The notes beneath the pieces are model-generated. The model saw only the letters and a list, made by a program, of their open reading frames with translations, searched no databases and was not told the DNA's origin. Below are positions 1-8,832 of a stretch of DNA of 64,000 nucleotides, piece by piece. The stretch covers positions 1-64,000 of the forward strand of contig JBLHSG010000016.1 of assembly GCA_047626725.1 (NCBI GenBank). Direction: 5' to 3'. Both the position numbers and the translations under genes were made by a program. Position 1 is the stretch's first letter. Every line of letters begins with the position of its first letter. The DNA comes from Ascidiaceihabitans sp034111945. Its GTDB lineage: Bacteria > Pseudomonadota > Alphaproteobacteria > Rhodobacterales > Rhodobacteraceae.

Positions 1-1
1 G

Positions 2-1006
2 TTGAATGCGCAGTGGATGGCCTTGGGGCAGGGTGCGCGTGTGGCCCTGTTTGACGGCGCGTCGCACCACCCTGATATGGGTGTGACTTGGCGGTTTGTT
101 GCGGACGAAGGGCTGACATATTTTGGTGCAGGTGCCGCGTTCTTTTCAGGCTGCCTTAAAGCGGGGATTACACCGGCGCGGGATGTCGATTTGACGGCGC
201 TGCGGTCCCTTGGTTCAACCGGATCGCCACTGTCGTCCGACGCCTATGATTGGGTTTATGGCCAAGTCAAACAAGACGTTTGGCTGGCGCCAATTTCGGG
301 CGGTACCGATCTGGCTGGCGCCTTTGTGTTGGGGCATCCCGGCATGGCGGTGCGTGCTGGCGAAATGCAATGTCGCGCGTTGGGCAATGCCGTTCATGCC
401 TTTGATCCGGATGGAAAGCCGCTGATCGGGCAGGTGGGCGAACTGGTTTGCACTCAACCTTTGCCGTCAATGCCGCTGTACTTTTGGGGTGACGATGACG
501 GGTCGCGCCTGCACGACAGTTACTACGATACCTACCCCGGAATTTGGCGGCACGGCGATTGGATCGAGATCAAGGAAGACGGGTCTTCGGTGATTTATGG
601 GCGTTCTGATGCGACGATAAATCGCAAAGGTTTACGCATGGGATCTGCCGAAATTTATCAAGCGGTTGAGGGGCTTGAGGTGGTTCTGGACAGTCTGGTT
701 GTTGATCTGGAGTTCCTTGGGCGCGATAGTTTTATGCCGTTGTTTGTGGTGCTAAAAACCCCGCTAACTGATGACATCAAGGACCAGATCAATCAGGCAA
801 TTCGCACCTCGGTTTCTGCGCGTTTTATCCCCAACGACATCATCGAGGTCACGGAAATTCCGCGCACTTTATCCGGTAAAAAGCTTGAAGTTCCGGTGAA
901 AAAGCTGCTTTTGGGTGGAAATGCGGACAAGGTTGTCAATCGCGACTCGATGGCCAATCCGGACAGTTTTGATTTCTTTATTGCATACGCAAAGGGGCGC
1001 GCATGA
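2..1006 (+). CDS. Acetoacetate-CoA ligase, C-terminal part (cut by window edge)
   Basis: The reading frame is open at the window edge, so only the last 334 residues are present; the whole family is about 650 residues. The enzyme activates acetoacetate with ATP and CoA to acetoacetyl-CoA in the cytoplasm. Visible features of the adenylate-forming family are GSTGSPLS, ISGGTD, the hinge region YGRSDATINRKGLRMG and a C-terminal RTLSGKKLEVPVKK block with the expected catalytic lysine. The WRHGDW and YYDTYPGIW segments are typical of acetoacetyl-CoA synthetase rather than acetyl-CoA synthetase. Its stop overlaps the start of the next gene (ATGA), so the two are probably translationally coupled. Confidence 0.88.
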   Translation: MNAQWMALGQGARVALFDGASHHPDMGVTWRFVADEGLTYFGAGAAFFSGCLKAGITPARDVDLTALRSLGSTGSPLSSDAYDWVYGQVKQDVWLAPISGGTDLAGAFVLGHPGMAVRAGEMQCRALGNAVHAFDPDGKPLIGQVGELVCTQPLPSMPLYFWGDDDGSRLHDSYYDTYPGIWRHGDWIEIKEDGSSVIYGRSDATINRKGLRMGSAEIYQAVEGLEVVLDSLVVDLEFLGRDSFMPLFVVLKTPLTDDIKDQINQAIRTSVSARFIPNDIIEVTEIPRTLSGKKLEVPVKKLLLGGNADKVVNRDSMANPDSFDFFIAYAKGRA

Positions 1007-1872
1007 GCGACGCACACGATATTCTGCTAAACTTGCTAGAGGTCGAACGCCTGGAAGTTGACCTGTTTCGCGGTCTTGGCAACGGTGGTGAAACGCCCAC
1101 GCGCATCTTTGGCGGGCAGGTCATTGCCCAAGCATTGGCAGCCGCCTATCAAACCGTCGATGATCGGTTGTGCCACAGTTTGCACGCCTATTTCATCCGC
1201 CCCGGTGATCCAAAAATTCCGGTGATTTATCAGGTCGATCGTGCTCGTGATGGTGGCAGTTTCACAACCCGTCGGGTGATCGCGGTGCAGCACGGCAAAC
1301 AAATCCTGAACATGTCCTGTTCGTTTCATGTGGATGAAGACGGCTGGGGGCATCAACACCCGATGCCGGACGCAGATGGTCCGGATGGGCTAAAGGATCG
1401 TACCGAATTGCAGGACGAGATCGTTGATCGTATTCCCGAAAAGTTCCGCAAAGAATTCCTGCGCCAGCGCCCCATCGACATTCGCGAAGTTGCCCCGCGT
1501 GACTTTTTTGAGCCCACAAAAATGGACGACGTGAACCACCTGTGGTTCCGCATGTCTGGCGCCGCTGGGTCCAGCCCGCAAATGCAGCACTGTTTGTTGG
1601 CCTATGCGTCTGACATGAATTTGCTTGGCTCGTCATTACGTCCGCACGGTGTGACGTGGGTCAAAGGCGAGGTGATGATGGCCAGCCTTGATCATGCGAT
1701 GTGGTTTCACGCGCCAGTGCAATTTCAGGACTGGCATTTGTACACGATGGACAGCCCCTGGAGCGGCGGCGCACGTGGTTTTAACCGTGGCGCAATTTAC
1801 GATCGCCACGGCACATTGATTGCATCAACCGCCCAAGAAGGGCTGATCAGACCGCTAAAGCCAAAACCCTAG
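1003..1872 (+). CDS. tesB: Acyl-CoA thioesterase II (TesB family)
   Basis: This 289-residue double-hotdog thioesterase hydrolyses acyl-CoA to free acid and CoA. The length matches TesB (about 286). The catalytic triad known from E. coli TesB (Asp204, Thr228, Gln278) lines up at D204 (YASDMNLL), S228 (MASLDHAMWFH) and Q278 (TAQEGLIR); Ser for Thr is a conservative change. The N-terminal RIFGGQVIAQAL and HAYFIRPGD motifs are also typical. It is coupled to the ligase upstream by an ATGA overlap. Its TAG stop lies in a CTAG palindrome that also supplies the stop of the convergent dehydrogenase. With the ligase it may recycle CoA from acetoacetyl or branched acyl-CoAs; that is inference. Confidence 0.9.
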   Translation: MSDAHDILLNLLEVERLEVDLFRGLGNGGETPTRIFGGQVIAQALAAAYQTVDDRLCHSLHAYFIRPGDPKIPVIYQVDRARDGGSFTTRRVIAVQHGKQILNMSCSFHVDEDGWGHQHPMPDADGPDGLKDRTELQDEIVDRIPEKFRKEFLRQRPIDIREVAPRDFFEPTKMDDVNHLWFRMSGAAGSSPQMQHCLLAYASDMNLLGSSLRPHGVTWVKGEVMMASLDHAMWFHAPVQFQDWHLYTMDSPWSGGARGFNRGAIYDRHGTLIASTAQEGLIRPLKPKP

Positions 1873-2642
1873 GTTTCAAACCCGCCAAACCTGCGGTTCA
1901 GTTTGCGCATGCCACCAATCCAACGGTCATAGTTTTCCGTTTTGGCACGCATGTAACCGACAACTTCGGGGTGCGGCAGGACAAGGAATGTTTCGGCGCG
2001 GATGGTCTGCACGCAGGCTTCTGCGACAGGTTCTGGTTCCATCATGCCGTCAATCGCGGCGACATGATCCTCGTGACCTTTGGTCATTTCTGTGCGCACG
2101 GCTTGTGGGCAAAGAACCGATACTTTGATCCCTTGATCACCGTAGGTCATGGCCATCCATTCGGCCAATCCGACGGCCGCGTGTTTGGTCACACCGTAGG
2201 GCGCGCTGCCGACTTGGTTCAGCAATCCGGCCGCTGATGACGTGTTCAGCAAATAGCCGCCGCCGCGTTCTGACATCAATGGCACAAGGTGACGGGCGGC
2301 CCAAACATGGCTCATCACGTTAATGTCCCAGATGCGCTGCCAGTCGTCGTTTGCGACCTCAACACCGCCGGCGATCGAAATACCGGCGTTTGAGCAGAAC
2401 AGATCAATGGGACCAATGTTGGCCTCAACGTGATCGATCATTGCCGTGATTTCAGATTCAACAGCAACATCAACGGTGTACGCGTGTCCGTTCATGTCGT
2501 TTGCCGTGGCTTTGGCACCAGCCGCATCACGATCGACGCAGATTATGGCCTTGGCACCTTCGGCGGCGTAACGGATGCACATGGCTTTGCCGATACCGCT
2601 GGCAGCCCCTGTGACAACGATAATTTTGTCTTTAAGTTCCAT
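1869..2642 (-). CDS. Short-chain dehydrogenase/reductase (classical SDR)
   Basis: This 257-residue NAD(P)-dependent oxidoreductase has the classical SDR layout: cofactor motif TGAASGIG near residue 12, an acidic residue after beta-2 (VDRD) that suggests NAD preference, structural NAG (CSNAGIS), catalytic Ser in NTSSAAG and the YGVTK Tyr-Lys pair. It is the last gene of the minus-strand acyl-CoA cassette, 3 bp after the preceding SDR. The C-terminal tail with MRAKTENYDRWIGGMRKL resembles SDRs found next to acyl-CoA dehydrogenases. The substrate cannot be read from sequence; a hydroxyacyl-CoA or alcohol intermediate of the same pathway is likely. Confidence 0.85.
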   Translation of the reverse strand: MELKDKIIVVTGAASGIGKAMCIRYAAEGAKAIICVDRDAAGAKATANDMNGHAYTVDVAVESEITAMIDHVEANIGPIDLFCSNAGISIAGGVEVANDDWQRIWDINVMSHVWAARHLVPLMSERGGGYLLNTSSAAGLLNQVGSAPYGVTKHAAVGLAEWMAMTYGDQGIKVSVLCPQAVRTEMTKGHEDHVAAIDGMMEPEPVAEACVQTIRAETFLVLPHPEVVGYMRAKTENYDRWIGGMRKLNRRFGGFET

Positions 2643-2645
2643 GAC

Positions 2646-3416
2646 TTATGCCCACATGCTAGAACCACCACAGACGGTTAACGCCTGTCCGGTCATGTAT
2701 TTACTGGCATCCGACCCTAGGAAAACCGCGAGGCCTGCAAAATCATCGGGTTCACCCAAACGGCGCAATGGAATGCCTTTGGAATACTTTTCTTCGACGC
2801 CCGGTTTGTCCCACAATTCGCGGGCAAAATCAGTTTTGATCAGGCCAGGGCAAATCGCGTTAAACCGGATGCCTGAGGGGCCGAATTCCATCGCCAGATT
2901 GCGCACCAAACTGATCAACGCGAGTTTCGACATACCATACACGCCAAGCATATCTGACGGTTTGAATGCGCCAATGGACGACGTAAACATCATCGAACCG
3001 CTGCCTTTGGCCGCCATGTCAGGTGCGACCATTTTCGCCAGCCACAGATTGGATTGCACATTGGCGTTCATCGTGCGCTCGTAATCCTTGTCCGAAATAT
3101 CGGCGATGGGGCCAAAATAGGGGTTCACGCCCGCGTTGCCGACCACGATATCAATCGGGCCTGCGATCTCGTGGGTTTTGTCGACCAGCACCTGAAGCGA
3201 GTCCTTGTGAACGATATTGGCCGCAACACCGTGGGCGCGTTTGGCCCCCACGGTGTCGTTAATTGCGGTCGCGGCAGTGTCCAGATCGTCTTGGGTCCGC
3301 GAAGAAATGACCACGGTCGCGCCTTGTTCGGCGAGCCCCTTGGCCATCTCGAACCCCATCCCCTTGGAGGCGCCGGTCAACAGCGCCACCTTGCCGGTCA
3401 GATCAAACATGTTCAT
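2646..3416 (-). CDS. Short-chain dehydrogenase/reductase (classical SDR)
   Basis: This 256-residue SDR carries the TGASKGMG cofactor motif, SSRT after beta-2 (suggesting NADP preference), GNAG, TSSIGAF and the YGMSK catalytic pair. The C-terminus (GEPDDFAGLAVFLGSDASKYMTGQALTVCGG) is the FabG-like type. Its start overlaps the stop of the acyl-CoA dehydrogenase (ATGA), placing it firmly in the operon. The difference in likely cofactor from the following SDR suggests the two act at different steps rather than being duplicate copies. The specific substrate is unknown. Confidence 0.85.
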   Translation of the reverse strand: MNMFDLTGKVALLTGASKGMGFEMAKGLAEQGATVVISSRTQDDLDTAATAINDTVGAKRAHGVAANIVHKDSLQVLVDKTHEIAGPIDIVVGNAGVNPYFGPIADISDKDYERTMNANVQSNLWLAKMVAPDMAAKGSGSMMFTSSIGAFKPSDMLGVYGMSKLALISLVRNLAMEFGPSGIRFNAICPGLIKTDFARELWDKPGVEEKYSKGIPLRRLGEPDDFAGLAVFLGSDASKYMTGQALTVCGGSSMWA

Positions 3417-4723
3417 CCGCGCACACCTGCGGACCCGCGTGCCGCCTTGTTCTCTGATTTGGCTGAAACCTGACGCGAATTGCTGTCTTTGTAGGTCTGT
3501 ACTTCGTTGCGGGCGATGACGTGGTGGTGGACTTCATCCGGGCCATCGGCGTAGCGCAATGTGCGTTGCTGCGCGTACATGCCAGACAGCGGTGACCACT
3601 GAGAAATGCCTGTGGCGCCGTGTACTTGCATGGCTTGATCGATGATGTTGCACACGACCTCTGGCACTTTGGCTTTGATCATCGACACCCAAATTCGGGC
3701 CTCTTTGTTGCCCAGAACATCCATGGCTTTGGCGGCTTTCAACACCAGCAAACGCATGGATTCAATTTCGATCTTGGCGCGTGAAATCGTTTCCATATTT
3801 TTGCCCAGATCAACGATCTTTTTGCCAAAGGCGACGCGGTTCAAACCACGATCAATCATCAGATCCAGCGCCTTTTCGGCCTGACCGATAGACCGCATGC
3901 AGTGGTGGATGCGACCTGGTCCAAGACGCACTTGGCTGATTTCAAACCCACGACCTTCGCCCCATAGAATGCTTTCTTCTGGCACGCGAACATTGGTGAA
4001 TTTGATGTGCATGTGACCGTGTGGCGCGTCGTCGTGACCGAACACGTGCATCGGGCCAAGGATCTCGACACCGGGGTGGTCCATCGGCACAAGAATTTGT
4101 GACTGCTGGCGGAATGCTTCGGCCTCTGGAGAGGTTTTCACCATTACAATCATGACCTTACAGCGCGGATCACCCGCACCGGAAATATAGTATTTCTCGC
4201 CGTTTATTACCCATTCGCCGTTTTCCAAAACAGCCGAGGTCGAGATATTCTTGGCATCAGAGGACGCCATATCAGGTTCGGTCATAGCAAATGCAGACCG
4301 GATTTTACCGGCCAACAATGGCTTCAACCAACGGTCTTTTTGCTCTTGCGTGCCAATGCGTTCCAGCACTTCCATGTTGCCGGTGTCAGGTGCCGAACAG
4401 TTCAGCGTTTCAGAGGCGAGGGGGCTTTTGCCCAGTTCCGCCGCGATGTAGGCATAATCAAGGTTCGACAGTCCTTCGCCCGTTTCCGCATTTGGCAAAA
4501 AGAAGTTCCAAAGACCGGCATCACGCGCCTTTTGTTTGACGGTTTCAAGCAGCTCTAGCTGGCCCTCGCCGTACCCCCAACGTTCCGCACGGCCTTCGCC
4601 CAGACGATAGAATTCTTCGGTGATCGGATCGACGTTTTCGCGAATGTGTTTGATGACGGCGGCCAACAGTGGCTTGGCTTTTTCGGACATCTCGAGGTTG
4701 TTCATTTCCAGTGGTTCGGACAT
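3413..4723 (-). CDS. Acyl-CoA dehydrogenase, ACAD10/11-like
   Basis: This 436-residue flavoprotein should oxidise an acyl-CoA to the 2-enoyl-CoA, passing electrons to ETF. The family signature is clear: FAMTEPDMASSDA in the middle domain, GPGRIHHCMR, MQVHGATGISQWSPL and the C-terminal RYADGPDEVHHHVIARNE. The GRIHHCMR and DGPDEVH segments place it with the ACAD10/11-type group rather than the short-chain dehydrogenases. The ATG is preceded by TAGGAG with a 6-nt spacer. It lies between the enoyl-CoA hydratase (33 bp upstream) and an SDR (overlapping). The acyl chain is not predictable; members often take branched or long substrates. Confidence 0.88.
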   Translation of the reverse strand: MSEPLEMNNLEMSEKAKPLLAAVIKHIRENVDPITEEFYRLGEGRAERWGYGEGQLELLETVKQKARDAGLWNFFLPNAETGEGLSNLDYAYIAAELGKSPLASETLNCSAPDTGNMEVLERIGTQEQKDRWLKPLLAGKIRSAFAMTEPDMASSDAKNISTSAVLENGEWVINGEKYYISGAGDPRCKVMIVMVKTSPEAEAFRQQSQILVPMDHPGVEILGPMHVFGHDDAPHGHMHIKFTNVRVPEESILWGEGRGFEISQVRLGPGRIHHCMRSIGQAEKALDLMIDRGLNRVAFGKKIVDLGKNMETISRAKIEIESMRLLVLKAAKAMDVLGNKEARIWVSMIKAKVPEVVCNIIDQAMQVHGATGISQWSPLSGMYAQQRTLRYADGPDEVHHHVIARNEVQTYKDSNSRQVSAKSENKAARGSAGVRG

Positions 4724-4756
4724 GTGGTGCTCCTAAATTTTTATAGCGTTAGCGTG

Positions 4757-5533
4757 TTATTTGTTCACCCAATTGGGTTTGCGTTTTTCGACAAAAGCGG
4801 TGACGCCTTCGCGGTGATCTTTGGTTTTCATCAAATCGCCCAGCACTTCGTACGAATACGCAAGGCTGTCATCGAGGCCTTCTGCCTTGTTCAGGGCGTT
4901 CAAAACACGTTTGGTGGCGCGCACGGACGACGGGCATTGGGCGGCTATATCCTGGGCCATATCCATTGCCGTTTTCATCAGATCGGCAGCGGGCACGACG
5001 GCGTTCAAAATACCGTAACCTTCGGCCTCGGCCGCGTTCATGTTGCGGCCCGTAAACAGCAGTTCGTTGGCCTTGGTGCGTGACATAAAACGCGACAAAC
5101 GCTGTACGCCGCCAGTGGCTGCAAAAAAGCCGACCTTAACTTCGGGCAGGGCGAATGTTGCGGTGTCTGCGGCGATGATCATGTCGCATGACAGCGCGGT
5201 TTCAAACCCGCCACCCATCGCAAACCCGTTGACGGCCGCGATGATCGGCTTGTCCAGATCAAAGCGTTTGGACAGGCCCGCAAACCCCGTGTCAGGAATG
5301 GTGCCGCCTTTGCCGGACGCCGAATATTTCAAATCGTTGCCCGCGCTGAATGCCTTGGGGCCAGCGCCGGTTAAAACGGCCACCCAAAGGTCTGGATCGT
5401 CGCGAAAGTCATTCCAGATCGCGTCCATTTCCATGTGCATAGGCGGGTGCACGCAATTGTACACATCGGGGCGGTTCATTGTCACAATCAGGACGTTGCC
5501 TTGCACCTCGGTGGTGACGAATTCATAGGCCAT
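4757..5533 (-). CDS. Enoyl-CoA hydratase/isomerase (crotonase family)
   Basis: This 258-residue crotonase-fold protein probably hydrates the enoyl-CoA made by the adjacent dehydrogenase. The oxyanion-hole segments are FSAGNDLKYS and AVNGFAMGGGFE, and the second acidic position lies in ALPEVKVGFFAATGG. The start is supported by AAGGAG 8 nt before the ATG. The gene sits 3 bp after the 3-hydroxyacyl-CoA dehydrogenase, so the two consecutive pathway steps are adjacent. Crotonase members also include isomerases and thioester hydrolases, so the exact reaction rests on context. Confidence 0.87.
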   Translation of the reverse strand: MAYEFVTTEVQGNVLIVTMNRPDVYNCVHPPMHMEMDAIWNDFRDDPDLWVAVLTGAGPKAFSAGNDLKYSASGKGGTIPDTGFAGLSKRFDLDKPIIAAVNGFAMGGGFETALSCDMIIAADTATFALPEVKVGFFAATGGVQRLSRFMSRTKANELLFTGRNMNAAEAEGYGILNAVVPAADLMKTAMDMAQDIAAQCPSSVRATKRVLNALNKAEGLDDSLAYSYEVLGDLMKTKDHREGVTAFVEKRKPNWVNK

Positions 5534-5536
5534 AGG

Positions 5537-6838
5537 TCAGGCTCCTTTTGTGGTGATCAGGCCACCGGTATCGATTTCAGTAAATTTGCCGTTTGTGGCG
5601 GCCAGCTTGCGCAGTGTTTCAGCTGGGGCAAAAGCCGGATCATCCGCGCCAAGCCGTTCCATCGTATCCAGAACCGCCTGTGCGCCAACCATATCGCCGT
5701 ACAACATCGGCCCGCCTTTGTCCGGTGGAAACCCGTAGCCATTCAGCCAGACAACATCGATGTCCGACGGGCGCTGCGCCTTGTTTTCCTCAAGGATCTT
5801 TACCGCCTCGTTGATCATGGGATGAATGCAAACATCGATGATCTGCTGGGGGTCCATTTTGGTTGGTTCCGCGCCGGTGATATCGCGAATAATTCCAGCG
5901 GTCACATAAGACGGGATCGGGCGGCGGTTTTCATCATAGTCATAAAAGCCGGCCTTGGTTTTCTGCCCGCGACGGTCCAATTCACATAGTGCATCGCGGA
6001 TTGGATTGTCGGTTTTGGCCCCCTTGGACCATCCTATATCTAAGCCTGCCAAATCCGACATCTGGAACGGGCCCATCTTGAACCCGAAGGTGTTTAGTGC
6101 CGCGTCCACATCCCATGGCATCACGCCTTTGTAGACCAGTTTGTTGGCTTGGATTTGGCGAGCAAACAGGATGCGGTTGCCGACAAAACCGGGGCAAACA
6201 CCGACCAGCGTGGCGATCTTGTTGATGCGCTTGGCAAGGTCCATCGCGGTGGCCACGACATCATCTGCAGTGTGTTCTGCGCGCACAATTTCCAATAATT
6301 TCATAACGTTGGCAGGTGAGAAAAAGTGCAAACCAATGACATCTTGGGGCCGCCCTGTGTGGGATGCGATTTCGTCGATGTCCAAAGCCGAGGTGTTGGT
6401 CGCCAATATCGCACCCGGCTTCATGACACGGCCAAGTTCGGTAAAGATGGTCTTTTTCAGGTCCATGTTTTCAAACACGGCCTCGATGACGAGATCGCAA
6501 TCCGCCAGTTCTGCAATCGCCAAAGAGCCGTGGAAACGCCCCATGCGCGCCTCGACCTCGTCCTGAGGAAACCGACCTTTGTCCGAAGATCGCTGATAGT
6601 TGCCGCGCACCACCGCAAGGCCGCGATCAAGCGCGTCTTGTTTGGTTTCAACGATGCGCACATCAATGCCAGCGGTCGCGAAATTCATCGCGATGCCGCC
6701 GCCCATGGTGCCTGCGCCGATGATGCCAACGGTCTTGATGTCGCGCAGTGGGGTGGCGGGATTTAGGCCCTCGACCTCCCATGCTTTGTGTCCTGAGGCG
6801 GCGATATAGTCGCCAATTTCGGTTTGTGTCATGCTCAT
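5537..6838 (-). CDS. 3-Hydroxyacyl-CoA dehydrogenase
   Basis: This 433-residue NAD-dependent enzyme oxidises 3-hydroxyacyl-CoA to 3-ketoacyl-CoA. It starts with a Rossmann motif (IIGAGTMGGGIA, residues 39-50) after a short N-terminal extension, has ATNTSALDIDEIA, the catalytic GLHFFSPANVMKLLEIV (His and Glu) and the C-terminal FVGNRI domain followed by a second dehydrogenase C-terminal domain. The layout equals the dehydrogenase half of a FadB-like protein without the hydratase half, which here is a separate gene. It overlaps the ligase stop by 4 nt. A second ATG lies two codons inside. Confidence 0.88.
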   Translation of the reverse strand: MSMTQTEIGDYIAASGHKAWEVEGLNPATPLRDIKTVGIIGAGTMGGGIAMNFATAGIDVRIVETKQDALDRGLAVVRGNYQRSSDKGRFPQDEVEARMGRFHGSLAIAELADCDLVIEAVFENMDLKKTIFTELGRVMKPGAILATNTSALDIDEIASHTGRPQDVIGLHFFSPANVMKLLEIVRAEHTADDVVATAMDLAKRINKIATLVGVCPGFVGNRILFARQIQANKLVYKGVMPWDVDAALNTFGFKMGPFQMSDLAGLDIGWSKGAKTDNPIRDALCELDRRGQKTKAGFYDYDENRRPIPSYVTAGIIRDITGAEPTKMDPQQIIDVCIHPMINEAVKILEENKAQRPSDIDVVWLNGYGFPPDKGGPMLYGDMVGAQAVLDTMERLGADDPAFAPAETLRKLAATNGKFTEIDTGGLITTKGA

Positions 6839-8574
6839 GTGTGGTCTTTCAGGCAGGTGGCTTGCAGAACGCGGCGGTCAATTTTGTCGGTTGCACCGCG
6901 CGGCAGTGGATCGGTTTGGAACCAGATATGTTGCGGGATTTTGAATTTGGCGATGTGATCAAGCAGATACAACTGGATGTCTTCAGCGGTCGCTGACGCG
7001 CCCGGTTTTAGCTGCACACCAGCACCCACGATTTCACCCAACCGGTCATCGGGCACCGAAAACGCACAAGCCTCTGCGACAGCAGGATGGCGGTGCAACG
7101 CGCCTTCGACATCAAGGCAGGCGATGTTTTCACCGCCCCGGATAATGATGTTTTTCTTGCGATCTACGATGGTCACAAAGCCGTCCGCGTCAATAAACCC
7201 AAGATCGCCAGTTTTTAACCATCCGTTCTGAAAAACTTCGGCCGTCGCGTCCGGTTTATTGAGGTAACAGCGCATGTTACAGGGGCTTTTTATAGTAATT
7301 TCGCCAACGTCGCCTTGGGGTACTTCTGTACCGTTGTCGTCCAAAAACTTGAGGTCTTGAAGCGGCGGATACAGTTTACCCGCAGCACCCGGGCGTACAG
7401 AATAATCGGCACCGACCATGCCAATTCCGATGGCGTTGGTTTCGGTCATGCCCCAGCCTGTCGCGACCTCAGCGTTGGGAAACAGTTCTTCGAGTTCGGC
7501 AACCTGAGCTGCGGGGCGTTTTGCACCACCAGACCCAAGGAAATCAAGGGTTTCCAGCCGTTCGTTCATGTTACGCGCGGCCACCATTAGATCAGCGGAC
7601 TGCGTCGGAACCCCAAGGAAACGTGTGATTTTTTCGTCGCGAATAATTTCAACCGCGCGGGTGGCATCCCACTTGGGCATCACCGCGACTTTGGCACCGG
7701 CCGCGATCGACAACAGGAACATCGGATGCGTGGCTGTGACGTGAAACAGCGGCGTTACAATCAAAACCGACGGGCGCGGGGCAGGGTTATCGGGATCAGG
7801 ATGCGCATCAGCCATCAAGGGCACCATGACCGCTTGGATCAACCACGACATCACAGCATTGATAGCACCACGATGGGTCTGCACAACACCTTTGGGATGG
7901 CCCGTAGTGCCCGACGAATACATGATCGCAAAATCATCATCAGTCGCAATAACAACGTCAGGTATTGAATTGTTATTGTTCGCACTTTTTAGTTTTGTAT
8001 AGCTGTGGTCGGTGATGTGTTCACCGTCGCGCACACCCACCAATGTCAGGCCCAAACTGTCCTGCAACGGCTGCATCCGCGTGATCCGGTCACCATCGCC
8101 AAACACCAATTTTGCGCCACTGTCGCTTAGCGCATAGTCAAGTTCCGTTGTCGTCCACCATGCGTTCACAAACACCGTCACAGCCCCAACAGAGGCGATG
8201 GCCATGGTCATAATCATCAGTTCGGGACAGTTGCGCATCGCGATGCCAACAGGGGTGCCATTTGTGACGCCAAATTCATCGCGCAACACATGCGCCATGC
8301 GGTTCACATCCGCGCAGAATTCATCAAACGTCCAACGTTCGCCCTCGAACACCAGATATTCCAGCGCACCGTCGTTATGTTGCGGACGACTGCCATGCAA
8401 CATCGCGCCAATGTGGGGTGGGGCGTTTTCAAACACGCGGTAACTGACGCCCCGGATATCTTGATCTGCGACCTTGAATGCTGGGTTTTGCGAGGTCACA
8501 TGCGCCAACGCCTCGTCTGCAGACAAGCCAATCATGCTGTACAACCTTGGTTGATCTGGCGCGCACGGCGACAT
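6835..8574 (-). CDS. Acyl-CoA synthetase (AMP-dependent, long/medium-chain type)
   Basis: This adenylate-forming ligase of up to 579 residues activates a carboxylic acid to its CoA ester and is the entry enzyme of the cassette. Visible core motifs are the P-loop IMYSSGTTGHPKGVV, TGWGMTETN, the hinge YLNKPDATAEVFQNGWLKTGDLGF and IVDRKKNIIIRGGENI; the usual catalytic lysine block near the end is in PRGATDKIDRRVL. Three in-frame ATGs compete: 8574 has no well-placed ribosome site, whereas 8535 (MIGLSADEA) overlaps the stop of a short upstream frame that does have one. I favour 8535 but give the longer limit. First gene of the operon; no thiolase follows. Confidence 0.85.
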   Translation of the reverse strand: MSPCAPDQPRLYSMIGLSADEALAHVTSQNPAFKVADQDIRGVSYRVFENAPPHIGAMLHGSRPQHNDGALEYLVFEGERWTFDEFCADVNRMAHVLRDEFGVTNGTPVGIAMRNCPELMIMTMAIASVGAVTVFVNAWWTTTELDYALSDSGAKLVFGDGDRITRMQPLQDSLGLTLVGVRDGEHITDHSYTKLKSANNNNSIPDVVIATDDDFAIMYSSGTTGHPKGVVQTHRGAINAVMSWLIQAVMVPLMADAHPDPDNPAPRPSVLIVTPLFHVTATHPMFLLSIAAGAKVAVMPKWDATRAVEIIRDEKITRFLGVPTQSADLMVAARNMNERLETLDFLGSGGAKRPAAQVAELEELFPNAEVATGWGMTETNAIGIGMVGADYSVRPGAAGKLYPPLQDLKFLDDNGTEVPQGDVGEITIKSPCNMRCYLNKPDATAEVFQNGWLKTGDLGFIDADGFVTIVDRKKNIIIRGGENIACLDVEGALHRHPAVAEACAFSVPDDRLGEIVGAGVQLKPGASATAEDIQLYLLDHIAKFKIPQHIWFQTDPLPRGATDKIDRRVLQATCLKDHT

Positions 8575-8585
8575 GCTGAATACAT
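8532..8585 (-). other. Possible 17-codon leader ORF ahead of the acyl-CoA ligase
   Basis: On the minus strand AGGGAG lies 7 nt before an ATG at 8585 that opens a 17-codon frame (MYSACRRARQINQGCTA). It is out of frame with the ligase and ends in TGA overlapping the ATG at 8535 (ATGA), which is in frame with the ligase. This is the only strong ribosome site in the region. It may be a translated leader coupling ribosomes onto the ligase start; it could also be coincidence. Confidence 0.3.
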
Positions 8586-8832
8586 CTGAACTCTCCCTGA
8601 TCGCGCGTTGGTGCGTGGGCCATATGTCTGGCGACCGATCGCTGCGCTAAACAGATGCTAAGCTGGAATTTTCGATCTGCCAATACCGCAGAACGGAACG
8701 TCATTTCGCAAAATAGGGTTTGGGAGAGGTTTTTTATCGTCTGGGCGAAGGTGAGGTCGCTGAGTGGTCTGATTTGATCGCATAGATCGCTGTGAAATTG
8801 GCAGGATTGGGCAGTTGGCGATGCGAACTGTT

